From Plectosphaerella cucumerina (lineage: Eukaryota > Ascomycota > Sordariomycetes > Glomerellales > Plectosphaerellaceae): 64,000 nucleotides of DNA. Made by a program: the position numbers and the translations under genes. Position 1 is the stretch's first letter, and every line of letters starts with the position of its first letter. The stretch is from positions 2,046,001-2,110,000 of the forward strand of contig JAGPXD010000003.1 in assembly GCA_020746995.1 (NCBI GenBank). Reading direction: 5' to 3'. Shown one piece after another: positions 21,064 to 32,632 of the stretch. The notes under the pieces are model-generated. The model worked only from the letters and a program-made list of their open reading frames with translations, was not told the origin of the DNA and searched no databases.

Positions 21064-24000
21064 ATGTCGAGCACCAAGGCTCAGCTGAAGGCTATTGCCG
21101 ATTCAGTGAAACAGTCAAAATGGGACGAAGCCATTCAGAAATCAAGGGACTTCCTGGATCGGGACCCTAAGAACCACCAAGCGTATGGTGATTCATGGTC
21201 CGTATGAGATGCGAACAGCTGCTGATCACGAGACAGCACTCTCTTCCTCGCATTTGCCTTGGACAGGAAGAACAGATTCGACGAAGCAGAGCAAGCATAC
21301 AAGGATGCCGCGGCTCTCAAGCCACAAGACAGCCAGGCCTGGCAAGGCCTCATCAAGCTCTACGAGAAGCAGGGCCCCGTGAAGATCGCAGGCTACCAAC
21401 AGGCGGCAGTCAGTCTGGCCGAGATCTGGCGGGACGCCAACGAACTCCACAAGTGCCGGGACACCGTTGAGAAGTTCATCGACTTTGTGAAGACACAGGG
21501 CGACCGCACGCAGTATGCCGAAGCCCTCAGCGTCATCCTGCCAGAGAGCCCTCTCTACCCTGCTCTGGAGGGGCTCGTGCCCCAGCCCTCGAAGACGTAC
21601 GATATTGTCGCCCAGATCACAGAGGCTGAAGAAAAGAAGCGCATCAACACCCTCATCGGAGAAAGGCGGACACGGATAGGCGCCAAGGTCAGCGAGGTCA
21701 CAGTCGAAGTGAAGCGAGAAGTGTGGGGAAAAAGCCAGCTTGCGCACATCTATCACCAGCTGATCAACTGGACACGCGACGACGAGATTCGCCGCGCGTA
21801 CGAAGAGAAGCTGCTGCAGTGGTGGCACGACTGGCTACTCGTGAGCCGCCCAGGACAAGAGAAGGGTCAGGCTCTGCAGATGGTACTCAAGCTCGCCCTC
21901 GACATGGTCATCATCAAGCACCCCTTCCGACTGGCATGGGATATTGCCATCAACTGGAAGGACAGCCCGCAGATCCAAGACTGGGACGTCAACATGCTCC
22001 GCGACTACTGCATCTTCTTCCCAGAGACCGATCTGTACAAGGTCATTACTGGCTACCTTACCAGCGAGATCTCCCCCTTTCCGAAGCAAGCCCCTGCCCC
22101 CGCAGGCGACATGGAGGCCAGCTCGGAAGACGAAAGTGAAGACGACGATGGCGGCGGCGTCTCCATGGTCCCCCTCACAGACGAAGACAGACTTATCATG
22201 ATGTCAGACGGCATTGCCACCACCGACTCCCTCCTGGCCTATCGTCTGATGGGCGCGTACTATGAGCACCTGGAGGAGCATGAGGGCATCGCAGAGCTCA
22301 TGAGGAAGGCCTTCAAGCATCTTGCCAGCGAGAGTGCAAAGACCGGCCTGGCCTTCCAGCACACAGCCGACGCCTTTTCTCTCTATCTGGGCACCGCTTT
22401 GGTCTTCTGGCAGTCGCCCCGCCACCATGCCGAGGCGAAATCGCTCTTCGACGGAGTTTTGGCCCACAACCCTTCCTCAACACCCGCCTTGATCGGCGTG
22501 GGCCTGATCTACGAGGAGGAAGAAGACTACGACGACGCGATTGACTTCCTCGAGCGGGCCAGCAGGAGAGACGAAACAAATATGCGCGTCAAGACGGAGG
22601 CCGCATGGGTCAAGGCGCTGAAGGGCGATTATGAGCTTGCCCGATCAGAGCTCGAGGCCTGTCTTCCTTTGATTGAGGCCAAGGGAGCCCCGGCCAAGGA
22701 GCTTCTGGCGCTGACCCAATACCGTCTCGGCTGCTGCGTTTGGCATCTCGACACCTCAAAGGCTGCTCGTAAGAGCCGATCCGGCGCCTACGCCTACTTC
22801 CTCGAGGCGCTGAAGAATGACTTGAACCTTGCACCCGCCTATACGAGCCTCGGTGTCTACTACGCCGACTACGCCAAGGACAAGAAGAGAGCAAGGCGGT
22901 GCTTCCAAAAAGCCGTCGAGCTCTCCACATCAGAGGTCGAGGCTGCCGAACGTCTCGCCCGCTCCTTCGCGGATGATGGCGACTGGGATCGCGTCGAGCT
23001 GGTGGCCCAGAGGGTGGTCGACTCAGGCAAGGTTAAGCCGCCCCCTGGTTCTAAGCGCAAGGGTGTGAGCTGGCCGTTTGCCGCGTTAGGAGTCGCGGAG
23101 CTGAACAAGCAAGACTTCCACAAAGCCATTGTCTCGTTCCAATCGGCGTTGCGTATCGCGCCAGAGGACTACCACTCATGGGTCGGCCTGGGAGAGAGTT
23201 ACTACTCGTCGGGCCGCTACATTGCTGCAACCAAGGCTATCCTGAATGCCCAAAAGCTCGAGGATTCGACGGCCGCCGAAGACCTGGGTGACACTTGGTT
23301 CACCAAGTACATGCTTGCTAATGTCAAGCGAGAACTCGGCGAATTCGACGAATCCATCACGCTGTATAAGGAGGTGCTTGCTGGTCGTCCCGGCGAGGAC
23401 GGCGTGGCCATTGCATTGATGCAGACACTCGTGGAGAACGCCCTGCACTCTGTCGACAAGGGTTTCTTTGGCAAGGCAGTCGAACTCGCCCTGGACGCCA
23501 TCGACTTTGGGTCCAAGGCACAGTCAAGCATCACCGCCACTTTCAACTACTGGAAGGCCCTCGGAGACGCCTGCAGCGTCTTCTCGGCGGTGCAGAGCCG
23601 GCTGACGGACTTCCCGGCAGACGCCATGGCCGCCATCATCCAGAGTGGCGGCGAAGGTGCCTATGAGACTATGAAGGACATCGACAAGGTGGGCGACAGT
23701 GTCGTGACCGCAAAGGGCCTCTTTGCGGAAGACGAGAGGCTCGGCGTGGACTTGACCAGGTGCATCCACGCCACCATCCTGTGCCACAAGCGAGCGATAC
23801 ACGAGTCGGCCGCAGATGTCCATGCGCAGGCCGTCGCTCACTACAACCTGGGCTGGGCCGAATACCGAGCCCACACTTGTCTGCCGGTAAACCTGAAGAC
23901 CAAGTCGAGCACGTACCTCAAGGCATCGATGCGCTGCTTCAAGCGTGCTATTGAACTGGAGGCGGGCAACTCGGAGTTCTGGAACGCCCTGGGTGTCGTT

Positions 24001-25386
24001 ACCAGCGAGATCAACCCGGCCGTGTCCCAGCACTCTTTCGTGCGGAGTCTCCACCTCAACGAGAGGAACCCCGCGGCCTGGACGAACCTGGGCACCCTTG
24101 CTGTGTTGCAGAACGACCTCAAGCTCGCCAATGAGGCCTTCACCCGAGCTCAGTCAACTGACCCAGACTACGCCCACGCATGGCTAGGCCAGGCCTTCGT
24201 TGCCTTGATGTACGGCGATACGAAGGAAGCCAGGGGCCTCTTCACACACGCCATGGAGATTTCGGAGTCTTCCTCCGTGTCCAGCAGGCGCCACTATCCC
24301 GTGGCCATGTTCGACCACGTTCTGACAGCCCCTGCCAACCTCAACATCACGGCTCTCATCCAACCCATCTTCGCCCTTGGGCAGCTGAGGAGCCTGAGAC
24401 CCGACAACCTAGCCTATGGTCACCTCCTGGCCTTGTTCAAGGAGCGCACGTACGATAGCACCAGAGCCGTTGCCTCGCTCGAGGAGATCTGCGCGGTGCT
24501 TGAATTCGACTACGAGGTCACCGAGTCAGCCAAATCACTTGCCCGGTTCGCTCTGGCCAAGACAGACCTTGCCCGACTCTACTTGGCTGCCGGTTCATAC
24601 GAACAGGCGATCGAATGTGGAGAGATCGCCATTCAGCTCAGCAGCGATGAGTCCGACAACGAGCTCGACAAGGAGGAGCGGAAGAAGGCGCGCCTGTCGG
24701 CGCATCTCACCGTCGGTCTGGCTCACTATTACAGCGAAGACATCAACGAGTCTCTGGCCTGCTTCCAGGCGGCTCTCGACGAGTCGGACGGCAACCCTGA
24801 CGCCGTGTGCCTCCTGGCTCAGGTTCTCTGGGCGACCGGCGCGGAGGACTCGCGGGATAAGGCTCGCGCCGCGCTGTTCGAAGTCATCGAGAAGCAACCT
24901 GGTCACGTCCAGTCGGTTCTTCTGCTGGGCGTGATCGCTCTTCTCGATGATGATGAGGAGTCAGTTGAGGCGGTTGTGGCAGAGCTGCAGGCCCTGCGCA
25001 CCAATGACAGCGTTGTTCCCTCGGAGCAGTCCAACATTGGAGAGGTCTTGGGCGCCATGGCGGCCCTGAATGTCGATGAAGCCAAGACGACTGATGATGT
25101 CGACGTTGAGGTTCTCGGTGAGATCCAGACGGATATCATGCTTCACCCGCATCTTCCTCACGGTTGGTCGAAGCTGGCCGATGCCATGGGCGAGGAGTAT
25201 CCGGCCGAGATGGCCCTCGGGGTGGCTCTGAGGGCCGTTCCGCCGCGGGGCACGCTGGATGCGTATGGTCTCTCTCAGGCCTATGCTGGAACGGGTAGGG
25301 CCGCAGATGCTCAGACATCCATCATGCTCGCTCCGTGGGCCAAGGATGGCTGGCAGGCGCTTGGGGAGGCCATCTCTGGACGGTAG
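21064..25386 (+). CDS. ski3: Ski3, TPR subunit of the Ski complex
   Basis: Two exons (21064-21182 and 21237-25386, 54-bp intron) give 1422 residues, close to other fungal Ski3 proteins. The start MSSTKAQLKAIADSVKQ and the spliced FLAFALDRKNRFDEAEQAY are typical of the family. Tetratricopeptide repeats run through the whole protein (for example FDEAEQAYKDAAALKP, ARRCFQKAVEL, FHKAIVSFQSALRIAPEDY). An acidic loop (SSEDESEDDD) lies near residue 335. Ski3 scaffolds the Ski2 helicase and Ski8, feeding mRNA into the cytoplasmic exosome for 3'-5' decay and nonstop decay. It is convergent with rmi1 at 164 bp. Confidence 0.92.
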
Positions 25387-25550
25387 AGTTAGGGCGGGAT
25401 GTGGTGATGCATGCACGGTGGGACGGGCCTTGGAAGACATGAATCATGAAAAGAGACAGGTAGAGGCATAGCACGAAAACAAATGTATGATCAAATCATG
25501 GGTATCACTGTGAACATCCACCGCTCCCTTTCCTAACAAAACCATGCCCT

Positions 25551-26312
25551 TCAGTTCGGCCGGTCCGCCCCAACTGACTCCTTCAGCCGCTTGATCCGGC
25601 CCTCCAGCCAGGGCTTCTGCCATGCCTCAATGCGCCCCCCGAGCAGAACACAGTTGGAAGGCTCCAGCAGCAACGTCCCCCTCGCGACGACAGCACCCCT
25701 CTTCAGCAACATCTTCTCGCCAATGGCAGTGACACCCACACCGATCTTGTCAATACGCTTCAGCTCTACAGCATAGACGTTCTGCCCCTTGCAATCCTGC
25801 AGTACCAGCCTGTGCGTCGCGTTCTTGGGCTGCGCCGAGCCCGACGCCCTACCGCCGGGACCAACGGACGCAGCTCTCGCGGGGTTCTGGGTAGCAGCGC
25901 CATCGCCAAGGTCGACCCCGTTATCGTCGACTCCGACAGTGGGCAGGCGGATGATTTCACGACCCTTCGTGCCCTCGCCGCGCTCGAGGGCCTCGAGTTC
26001 CTCGACTTGCTCCCAGCGGCTGCGGGTGAGGTTCTCGATGTCGACGACCTGGACGTAGATGTCGGTGGGGAGTGTGGACTGGGCGGTTGAGGCGTTTGTG
26101 ATGCCTGGTGCGAAGGAGGCGGCTTGGGAGGGGTCGAGGAGGCCGGGGAGGGTGAGGTCCGCGGCGAGGAGGCGGGCTTTGGCGGTTGCGATGAGGGAGG
26201 GGAGGGGAGGTGGGGGGTTGCGGGCTGTTGTGAGGGAGGTGAGCCACGCTGTTGAAGGGACGGGCAGGTGCGAGGATTTGAGGGCCTGGCGGACCTGGTC
26301 GTTGAGGTCCAT
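25551..26312 (-). CDS. rmi1: Rmi1, RecQ-mediated genome instability protein
   Basis: A single exon of 253 residues. The N-terminal helical part (LNDQVRQALKSSHLPVPSTAWL) precedes an OB fold at about 85-235 with the family blocks YVQVVDIENLTRSRWEQVEELE, RLVLQDCKGQNVYAVELKRI and KMLLKRGAVVARGTLLLEPSNCVLLGG. Rmi1 binds Top3 and the RecQ helicase (Sgs1/BLM) and promotes dissolution of double Holliday junctions in the nucleus. The length is typical of yeast and fungal Rmi1, which lacks the second OB fold of the animal protein. The acidic and Gly-rich insert between the first OB strands appears poorly conserved. Confidence 0.88.
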   Translation of the reverse strand: MDLNDQVRQALKSSHLPVPSTAWLTSLTTARNPPPPLPSLIATAKARLLAADLTLPGLLDPSQAASFAPGITNASTAQSTLPTDIYVQVVDIENLTRSRWEQVEELEALERGEGTKGREIIRLPTVGVDDNGVDLGDGAATQNPARAASVGPGGRASGSAQPKNATHRLVLQDCKGQNVYAVELKRIDKIGVGVTAIGEKMLLKRGAVVARGTLLLEPSNCVLLGGRIEAWQKPWLEGRIKRLKESVGADRPN

Positions 26313-27493
26313 TTGAGACTGTGTTGGATTTGGCAGATAGTAATGAGATATGGACAGTCGATGGTTGTGACGATGGGAGATGTAAGTGGGAAGTTGGACT
26401 TGCTCGTTGTTGAAAATGGGCCCTCCATTGCGGTGCGTTTAGCACAGCAGCTGTCGGCAGCTGTGTCACGTTGCTAAGGTGAGGTCAGGGGCATCCCGTC
26501 TACCCCTGAGATGCCTGCAACTTCACCTCCACGGCCATTATGAATATCAAGCGGTACCAAGGCATGTTTGAGTTGTTTCTATATTATTCAAGGTCTATTG
26601 GGTGGTGTTGTGAAAAATCCAAACAGCGGGGTCTTGACTGTCCTCGAGGCATGTCCTTGATGCTTGACCCCAAGGCAGTCTTGGAAGAACTTCGTTTTAG
26701 CATCGAGCATGGAGAACATTGGGCATGAACGAACAGCTTTGGCTCCTCTCATACTTACTGCTCGGAAAAGCAGTATGCTGCCAGTCTGTGGTGCCTCACG
26801 TGCACTGGCCACGCTGCACCTGCCGCACCTGCCTCCCGAGTTCGTCACCCACCACGGGTCGCCCACCTGCCGGCCCAAGTTGCACGTGCAGCCACCCAGA
26901 GTAGATAATTTGTTTATTTTCCATCCCATGCAACCTGAAGGCGATGGTGCAGTGGTTAGCGTCTGGGATTGCTTGTAGGTGTCGGGGCCCTGACGCAGGT
27001 GACCTACGGCAGCCGGCAATCGCAGGAGTGATCTTCCGAAAGGTTAGTGAGTCGGTCCGAGTCCCCGTCTTCCTTATTTTCTTTTTTTTCCCTACATCTC
27101 AATGCAATTGCAAACGAATGCTGGTATAATTCAGCAATGTCATGTATTTTTGAAACAGCAACGGGATGCGTGCACCCAGAAATGATGTCGTCTGCAGCTT
27201 CAGGCCAACAACTTGCACGAGATGCATCCGAAAAGTGCCTGTATTCTCATGTATCCAACGTCTACCTGATCTAGTTTTCCCATCATATTATTTGCTAGAC
27301 AAACGTGCCTCCCAGATTGCCACGCCATCGCAATCCATCTTGACCCAAGCCTTGCGTGGTGGCCTCACTGCCGGGTATTCCTAGGGCCTGTCTCCCGCCC
27401 TGCCTCCGCCAAGGCCCCGTCACTGCGCCCAAACGCCCTGTCTATCTGATTCTACAGGAGCCTCATTGTTGCCTTTGCTTCCTGGAGCAATAA
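26313..27493. other. Intergenic region with a possible Pol III locus
   Basis: 1.18 kb between the rmi1 start and the end of the next minus-strand gene. It contains a palindromic E-box-like TGCACGTGCA (26881-26890), another CACGTG near 26800, and the tRNA-like candidate at 26937-27089. No coding exon was supported. Confidence 0.5.
26937..27089 (+). ncRNA. Candidate Pol III transcript, tRNA-like (possibly tRNA-derived relic)
   Basis: An A-box-like TGGTGCAGTGGTTAGC starts at 26945 and a B-box-like GGTCCGAGTCC ends near 27064, followed by a T8 run at 27082-27089 suitable as a Pol III terminator. Seven bases at 26937-26943 (GAAGGCG) pair with CGTCTTC at 27066-27072, with one G-U pair. The D-arm resembles tRNA-Gln, but the anticodon and T stems do not fold correctly and the boxes are about 110 bp apart. 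An intact tRNA is therefore not supported. It could be an intron-bearing degenerate tRNA, a SINE head or another small RNA. Confidence 0.3.
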
Positions 27494-28372
27494 TCAAGCA
27501 GCCCGAGGACCAGCCTTCAGGAACTCTGCTGTAAATGCCTTGCGGGCATCAGCGATCTTACGCCATGCATTCGTCATCTGATCCCTAGCAACCTTCTCTC
27601 GGTGCCATGCAATAAAGTTCATGTACCGGTCGTAGCCATCTTTGAAGTAGAGGGCGTGATCTGCTTTTTTGGCGGGAGTAAAGCCCACCTCCTTGAGCAT
27701 CCGAGCAGCCTGTTCACCGACGGCACCGCCCTGCTCGCAGTGGTCGCAGAAGATGTGGCCGCTCATCGCAATTCCCATTCTACAATGACAAATGTGCTCC
27801 GCGTTTAGATCTTTGGGAAGAGGGGGGACGATGGTCCACTTGGCGAGGTTGCTGTGCAAGGGACAGGTATGCCAGCCTCTAAAACGGCGGAAGGTGTGGC
27901 AAACAGCGCAGTAGGGAGAGTCTGGGTCGATGATGTCTTTTCCCCAATTGCGGTTCTTACGGCGCATTACAGGATCCCGGGTGGGCACGCAAGGCTTGGG
28001 TCCTCGATTAGCTCGAGGCTCAATTTCGCGGTACATCAAAATGTTGTTGAAAGAAACGTGCAGATCTTTCCGTTGGAAGCAGGACCTGAGCCTGAACACG
28101 GCCGGCGTGTCTTGCGGAGGACCGCCGAGGAGAGGCTGGAAATTTTGATTTTGAAACTGGAACATGACCTGGTTCATCTCAACACGAGGTGGCTCAGGGT
28201 CGTTCCGGAGCGGCACCAGCTGTTGGACATACGAGTTCTCTGGAATGTTGCTGGGACGGGGGAAGGGTTGAATAGGGGGAGCGGTAGTAGGTTGGGGGCT
28301 AGGGAAGATCATGGGTGGGCGGCGCCGCAGCTTACGGGGCCGCTTCTCTTTGTTATCCTGGGTGGTTTGCAT
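27494..28372 (-). CDS. Hypothetical Cys/His-rich protein
   Basis: A single exon of 292 residues starting at MQTTQDNKEKRP. The first 80 residues are basic and then Pro/Gln-rich and look disordered. The centre and C-terminal half contain likely metal-binding pairs: CAVCH, then GWHTCPLH, then ICHC and FCDHC, spaced like one or two zinc-binding modules. The C-terminus is helical and charged. I do not recognise the family. No signal peptide or membrane segment is seen. The gene is isolated on both sides by about 1 kb of non-coding DNA. It could be a lineage-restricted nucleic-acid- or protein-binding protein, but function is unknown. Confidence 0.6.
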   Translation of the reverse strand: MQTTQDNKEKRPRKLRRRPPMIFPSPQPTTAPPIQPFPRPSNIPENSYVQQLVPLRNDPEPPRVEMNQVMFQFQNQNFQPLLGGPPQDTPAVFRLRSCFQRKDLHVSFNNILMYREIEPRANRGPKPCVPTRDPVMRRKNRNWGKDIIDPDSPYCAVCHTFRRFRGWHTCPLHSNLAKWTIVPPLPKDLNAEHICHCRMGIAMSGHIFCDHCEQGGAVGEQAARMLKEVGFTPAKKADHALYFKDGYDRYMNFIAWHREKVARDQMTNAWRKIADARKAFTAEFLKAGPRAA

Positions 28373-29257
28373 CTTTTTTGAGTTGTGTGATGGGGAGAAA
28401 ATATTTTCACAGAATAGGAATTCGGAAGATTATTTATAGACATATTTTGAGGATTCGTCCAGTTTACTGATCTGGGGGAACCGGCTTGAGACCATTTAGA
28501 CGACTTGAACCAGCCAGGCACACAATATGGATCAATTCAGTGAACAGGCTCTTTGTTCAAATGAATCTTCAAGACCTATTCGCCAATCTTCAGCAGAAAA
28601 CAGGCTTGAAGAGAGGGCAACCGGTAAGCATTTGAGCTGTCCTCGAAGACAAAGCCGCTGTACTCGGATCACCATTTCGAAACAGCAGGCTTGCCGAGTT
28701 CTCGCTAAGAGGAGTAAAAGTGAGGGTCAACATGACCGAGAGGCCTTCGGTAAACTTCTCAATAAAGTCTGGAGACATCACCACTCTTGGCCAAACTACC
28801 AGTCTGGGCAACTTTGCCGGGAGGAGGGTCAAGTCAATACTTCAAGACAGGGACTGTCGTGACATTTCATCGGAGGTTTAGTGCTGTTAATCTAGGAGTC
28901 TTGAGCTCCCATAGGGGTTAGAAAGCTCCGAGTCGTCTGTTTGCGTAGGAAAATGTGAAGCTTCAGGGTTGTGGTCAACGGCCGGGAACAATTCAGGGGC
29001 TCGCCCCCACGTGGGACGGGTCCCCCACCGATGCACCGTGCAGGCAGCCCGCCCCACGCTAAAACCCTGGGGTCACGGTGGCTTTGGTGCTGAAGCGCCG
29101 GAGCTGCAGGCAGCTTGAATGTCATTCTGTCCTTGAAGCCAGCCCATCTTCAGCTGCCAATCGTCCACACCACATCACCGAATTTGCCTGCCCATCGCAT
29201 ACATATCGACTTTCACGCCAATACGAGATACCCGAATCACAGGTTTCCACGTACACA
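28373..29257. other. Divergent intergenic region with palindromic E-box
   Basis: 885 bp between the orphan gene and vps51. A 10-bp palindrome CCCACGTGGG at 29006-29015 contains an E-box core. A 111-codon frame at 28527-28862 has no recognisable feature and was not called. Confidence 0.45.
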
Positions 29258-30209
29258 ATGTCGACAATCGCCTCTCCACGCGATCCCTCCGCCGCGCCGC
29301 TCTCTAGACGCATCTCAAACCAACCTTTGACGCCAACCGGCTCGAACCGCCCTTCGCTTGACCTGCCCCGGTCCGCGACCACGTCTCCCGGACCAAGCAC
29401 ACCGACTCTATCAGTAGCCGCGGCGTTCCCGCAGAACAAGCGCGCCAACAGGGCCGCCCTTCGCGAATACTACAACCTCAAGAAGCAGCAGGCTGCCGCG
29501 ACGCCATCACTCGAGGTGACCCAGCACTCGGAGGTGTCGGCCAGCGAGATCGACGTCCCCGACTTTGACGCGGATGCATACGTGACGAAGGCTCTGGAGG
29601 GCAGCTCGCTCGAGGAGCTGCTGCGCATCTATGCCCGGGTATTGGGCGAGGTGCGGGCGCTCGACGCCGAGAAGAAGGCCCTGGTGTATGACAACTACTC
29701 CAAGCTCATTTCCGCCACGGAGACGATACGAAAGGTGAGAATGGACCTGCATGCCTTCGATGAGATAGCGCGGCTGATCGACATTTCTTTCATAGATGCG
29801 CGCCAACATGGACCCGCTCAACCCTATGGCTTCGACCCTCGACCCGGCCATCGCACAGATCTACTCCCAAGCCTCGGCGATCCGAGACTCCCTCCGAAAA
29901 AGCGTGCCGGCACCAGACTCAGACGAAACACTACAAAAGGAGGCTGCGGAGAAGCAGAGGAGGGCGAAGAAGTTGGCACGAGAGGTGCTCGATACCCCGG
30001 AACGACTGCGCAAGCTGGCAGCCGAGGGCAAGATGCTCGAAGCAAGACGGCAATGGGAGATGCCTCGCCGCTTGCTAGAGTCCTGGAAGGCCAAAGGCGT
30101 TGGAGGAAAGGACGTGCTCGAGTGCCTTGCAGAGGGAGATGCCGCCGTGGGGAGGGTGGCGTCGCCGAGTGTTGGGACAGAAAGCAGTCGCAGTTCGAGG
30201 GACGAGTAG
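29258..30209 (+). CDS. vps51: Vps51, GARP/EARP tethering complex subunit
   Basis: Two exons (29258-29734, 29796-30209; phase-0 intron of 61 bp) give 296 residues. After a Ser/Thr/Pro-rich N-terminus comes the Vps51/Vps67 core: NRAALREYYNLKKQQ, DFDADAYVTKALEGSSLEELLRIYARVLGEVRALD, and across the splice site SATETIRKMRANMDPLNPM. The C-terminal half is coiled-coil-like and charged. Vps51 joins Vps52, Vps53 and Vps54 and links endosome-derived vesicles to the late Golgi through the Tlg1 SNARE. The length is typical of fungal members, which lack the long C-terminus of the animal proteins. It is convergent with the Nif3-family gene at about 120 bp. Confidence 0.88.
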
Positions 30210-30328
30210 TGCACAGTCCTTTGCATCAGAGATACCCAAAGCCATCTACGTCAAATCAATGCCTTCTGGCCACGTCCAACATGATGTGTCGAGGCATCAT
30301 TTATTTGTCTTCAAATATTCAATCCTGT

Positions 30329-31311
30329 CTAAGCGGCGACAATCTCGAAAGGATCCCGATCCGCCTCGCTCATGTACACCTTGGCGGCAGGCACAGTCGA
30401 CTTCAGCTCGCCCTCCAGGAGAGGCACTAGGCGCTCCCTCAGGAAACCCCGCTCCGAGTTGCTGTGGAAGACTGTCACCACGAGCACGCCCGTTTGCACT
30501 GCCTTCAGCGCGGCGTGGTGGCTGACCTCGCCCGTCACGACAACATCGGCCCCAGTGTCCTTGACCACATCCCAACCGCTGCCCGCGCAGACGGCAACGG
30601 AGCTGACGGAGCTCTCCTTCCAGGTCTTGGGGTTAGGAGCGGCGACCATGACGTGGGACATTCCCACAGCCTTGGCGATGTTTGCGACGACCTGGCCGGC
30701 GGTCTGTGGGGATTCGAAGCGCACGACGCCGCCGGCACCAGCCTCCTCGAAGCCGGGAGGCGGCGAGGCAGAGGGCCGGGCGGGACCGCGAGTAGACTTG
30801 GCGTCGCCGGCGACGGAGTCGGCCAACCAGGAGTTAATGCCCTTGGGCGCGGCGTCGAGGGCAGTGTGGGGACAGTAAACGGCGATGCCGTGGGACGCAA
30901 GCAGGATGAGGGTCGCTTGCTGAGAGTCGTTGGTGGTGATGGACTTGAGGCCCGAGAAGATGATGGGGTCTACGACGGATGAGCAAAGAACATCGTTGAG
31001 TGAGGGGGAAATCTTACGGTAGCTAACGATGACGCTTGCGCCCTTCTCGATGGCCTCCTGTGCCACGGCGTAGGTGAGATCGTTGGTCACGAGGACGACT
31101 GAGGCCTTTTCAGGGCTCGAGCTCGTCTCGATGTTGCCCAGCAGCAGGCCGACATTGTCCCAGGACCGCTCGGCGATCTCCTCGGGGAAGCTTTTCATGA
31201 TCAGCTTTGGGGCTTTGGAGCTACAATGGAGCAGAGGTCTTACTGCTTCCTCATGGTGTCGACCACCAGCTTGGTGAAGCCAGGGCTGCTGTAGTTGTTG
31301 CTCGCGGCCAT
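30329..31311 (-). CDS. Nif3/YbgI-family metal-binding protein
   Basis: Three exons (31311-31244, 31190-31018, 30969-30329) give 293 residues starting MAASNNYSSPGFTKLVV. Splicing restores two family blocks: MRKHFPEEIAERSWDNVGLLL and SYHPIIFSGLKSIT. Other conserved metal ligands appear in CPHTALDA, GEVSHHAAL and FHSNSERGFL. The family forms toroidal hexamers with a dinuclear metal site. Yeast Nif3 interacts with Ngg1 in two-hybrid assays, and the biochemical role is still poorly defined (older databases say GTP cyclohydrolase 1 type 2). It is probably cytosolic or mitochondrial; no clear presequence is seen. A shorter acceptor would make a 23-bp intron, so the longer 53-bp first intron was chosen. 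Confidence 0.85.
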
Positions 31312-31818
31312 TTTGCTGAGTGTCTGGTTCGTGCGGGCGGCGGTGGTAGTGAAAAGTCGAGAGCGATCCAGCGGCCTCGGGTAGGTCGAGCTGAACGAGT
31401 GAGGCGATCTCGACAGAGCAGAAGTCGTCCAAGGGAGGTGGCTTATACGAAGCTTCGGGCGCAGAAGCTTCAGGCTCATCGAAGGTCGTCAGAGAGGGCT
31501 GGGATCAATCTAGAAACGTGACCAAGCTTCGAAGCAGCTGAAGAAAAGACGTAGACTGAAATTGCGAGAGTTTGGATAACAAGTCCTTTCAATGGTTCCT
31601 TCAACTCATGAAATGATCTAGCTGGGCATTGAGAAGCAAAGGTTCAGGACATGGAGCTAGCTCCAAGCTCAAAACACCGACCTGACGTCGCGATGACTAA
31701 TATCCAGCTCACTATCTTATCACCTAAGCATCAACCACCCCCAGATGGTTTCCCGAAGACCTAGGCCAGGACAGTCTCGCGATCACTTGGAAATCCGGAG
31801 CTCACCACATCTTCCGCC
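31312..31818. other. Divergent promoter region, nothing specific seen
   Basis: 507 bp between the Nif3-family and BolA-like start codons. Ordinary composition with no recognisable element or exon. Confidence 0.45.
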
Positions 31819-32317
31819 ATGGCCCAGCAGATCACGGAGGCCTCCCTCAAGGACGCCCTCACCCAGCGGTTGGGCGCCATCCATGTCGAGGTGACAGACA
31901 TGTCCGGTACGTTCCCACCCATCAACCCAAGTGCCCCGCGATGCCATCACCGACCTGCCCCGCCATCCGGACGATACCCCTCCACCGCCCTCCGGGTCGC
32001 AACGCCTACACAGTCGTGGCGCAACAATGAACGCACTAGTACCTGGGCCCGATTTGCTGACAAGTTTCCGTCCAGGCGGCTGCGGCCAATCCTTCACCTC
32101 CCTCATCGTCTCCCCCCAGTTCGAGAAGCAAACATCCCTGAAGCGCCACCGCCTCGTCAACGCCGCCCTCAAGGACGAGATTGCCCTGATCCACGCCTGG
32201 AGCGCAAAGTGCCAAACACCGGCCGAGTTCGAACGCGACCGCGCCGCAGCAGGGCCCTCCGCAGGTCCGCCGATGGACGGCACTGTGGGCGGCAGGGTCG
32301 AGGGCGTCAGCCAGTGA
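31819..32317 (+). CDS. BolA-like protein 2 (Fra2/Bol2 homologue)
   Basis: Two exons (31819-31906, 32076-32317; 169-bp intron) give 109 residues. The BolA fold is clear: EASLKDALTQRLGAIHVEVTDMS, then the Fra2-type GGCGQSFTSLIVSPQFEKQTSLKRHRLVNAALKDEIALIHAWSAKC. The invariant His (RHRLVN) and the Cys of GGCGQ that can take part in Fe-S coordination with a monothiol glutaredoxin are both present. In yeast, Fra2 with Grx3/4 relays mitochondrial Fe-S status to the iron regulon. No mitochondrial presequence is seen, which favours the cytosolic/nuclear BolA2 class over Bol1/Bol3. The tail after residue 80 is low complexity. Confidence 0.88.
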
Positions 32318-32632
32318 TGGAGCCGACATGAGAACCGATCGCTTCGCAATGACTAGTCTGCCTGGACCAGACGCTTTCGGGAGAACCATAGCAAGCTGAG
32401 GAAAGAGGGCATATACCAGTTGAATCCAGTTGTGCCTATGTACATATCATCTCGTCGTCCCAGCAGCGCATCCTGTCCGCCCATTACTTGCGAGCCCCTA
32501 TGAGAAAGATGGTCTTGATGGACTGTATTGAAACAACCGCGCTGCTCTACTGATAGCCGAGACTCCTAACAAAACTTGCTGGCGAAGTCAAGCCAAATGA
32601 CGCGCCGCCCCGTCTGCTGCCCGATGCCCTGT
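32318..32632. other. Convergent 3' region
   Basis: 315 bp between two stop codons. Expected to contain both polyadenylation regions; no other structure seen. Confidence 0.45.

Noticed and set aside
26937..27073. Intact intron-containing tRNA gene
   Set aside because: Terminal stem and boxes are present, but the anticodon and T stems cannot be formed with a single intron at the usual position; kept only as a low-confidence ncRNA candidate.
28527..28862. 111-codon plus-strand frame between the orphan gene and vps51
   Set aside because: No hydrophobic segment, motif or splice structure; length is within chance for this composition.
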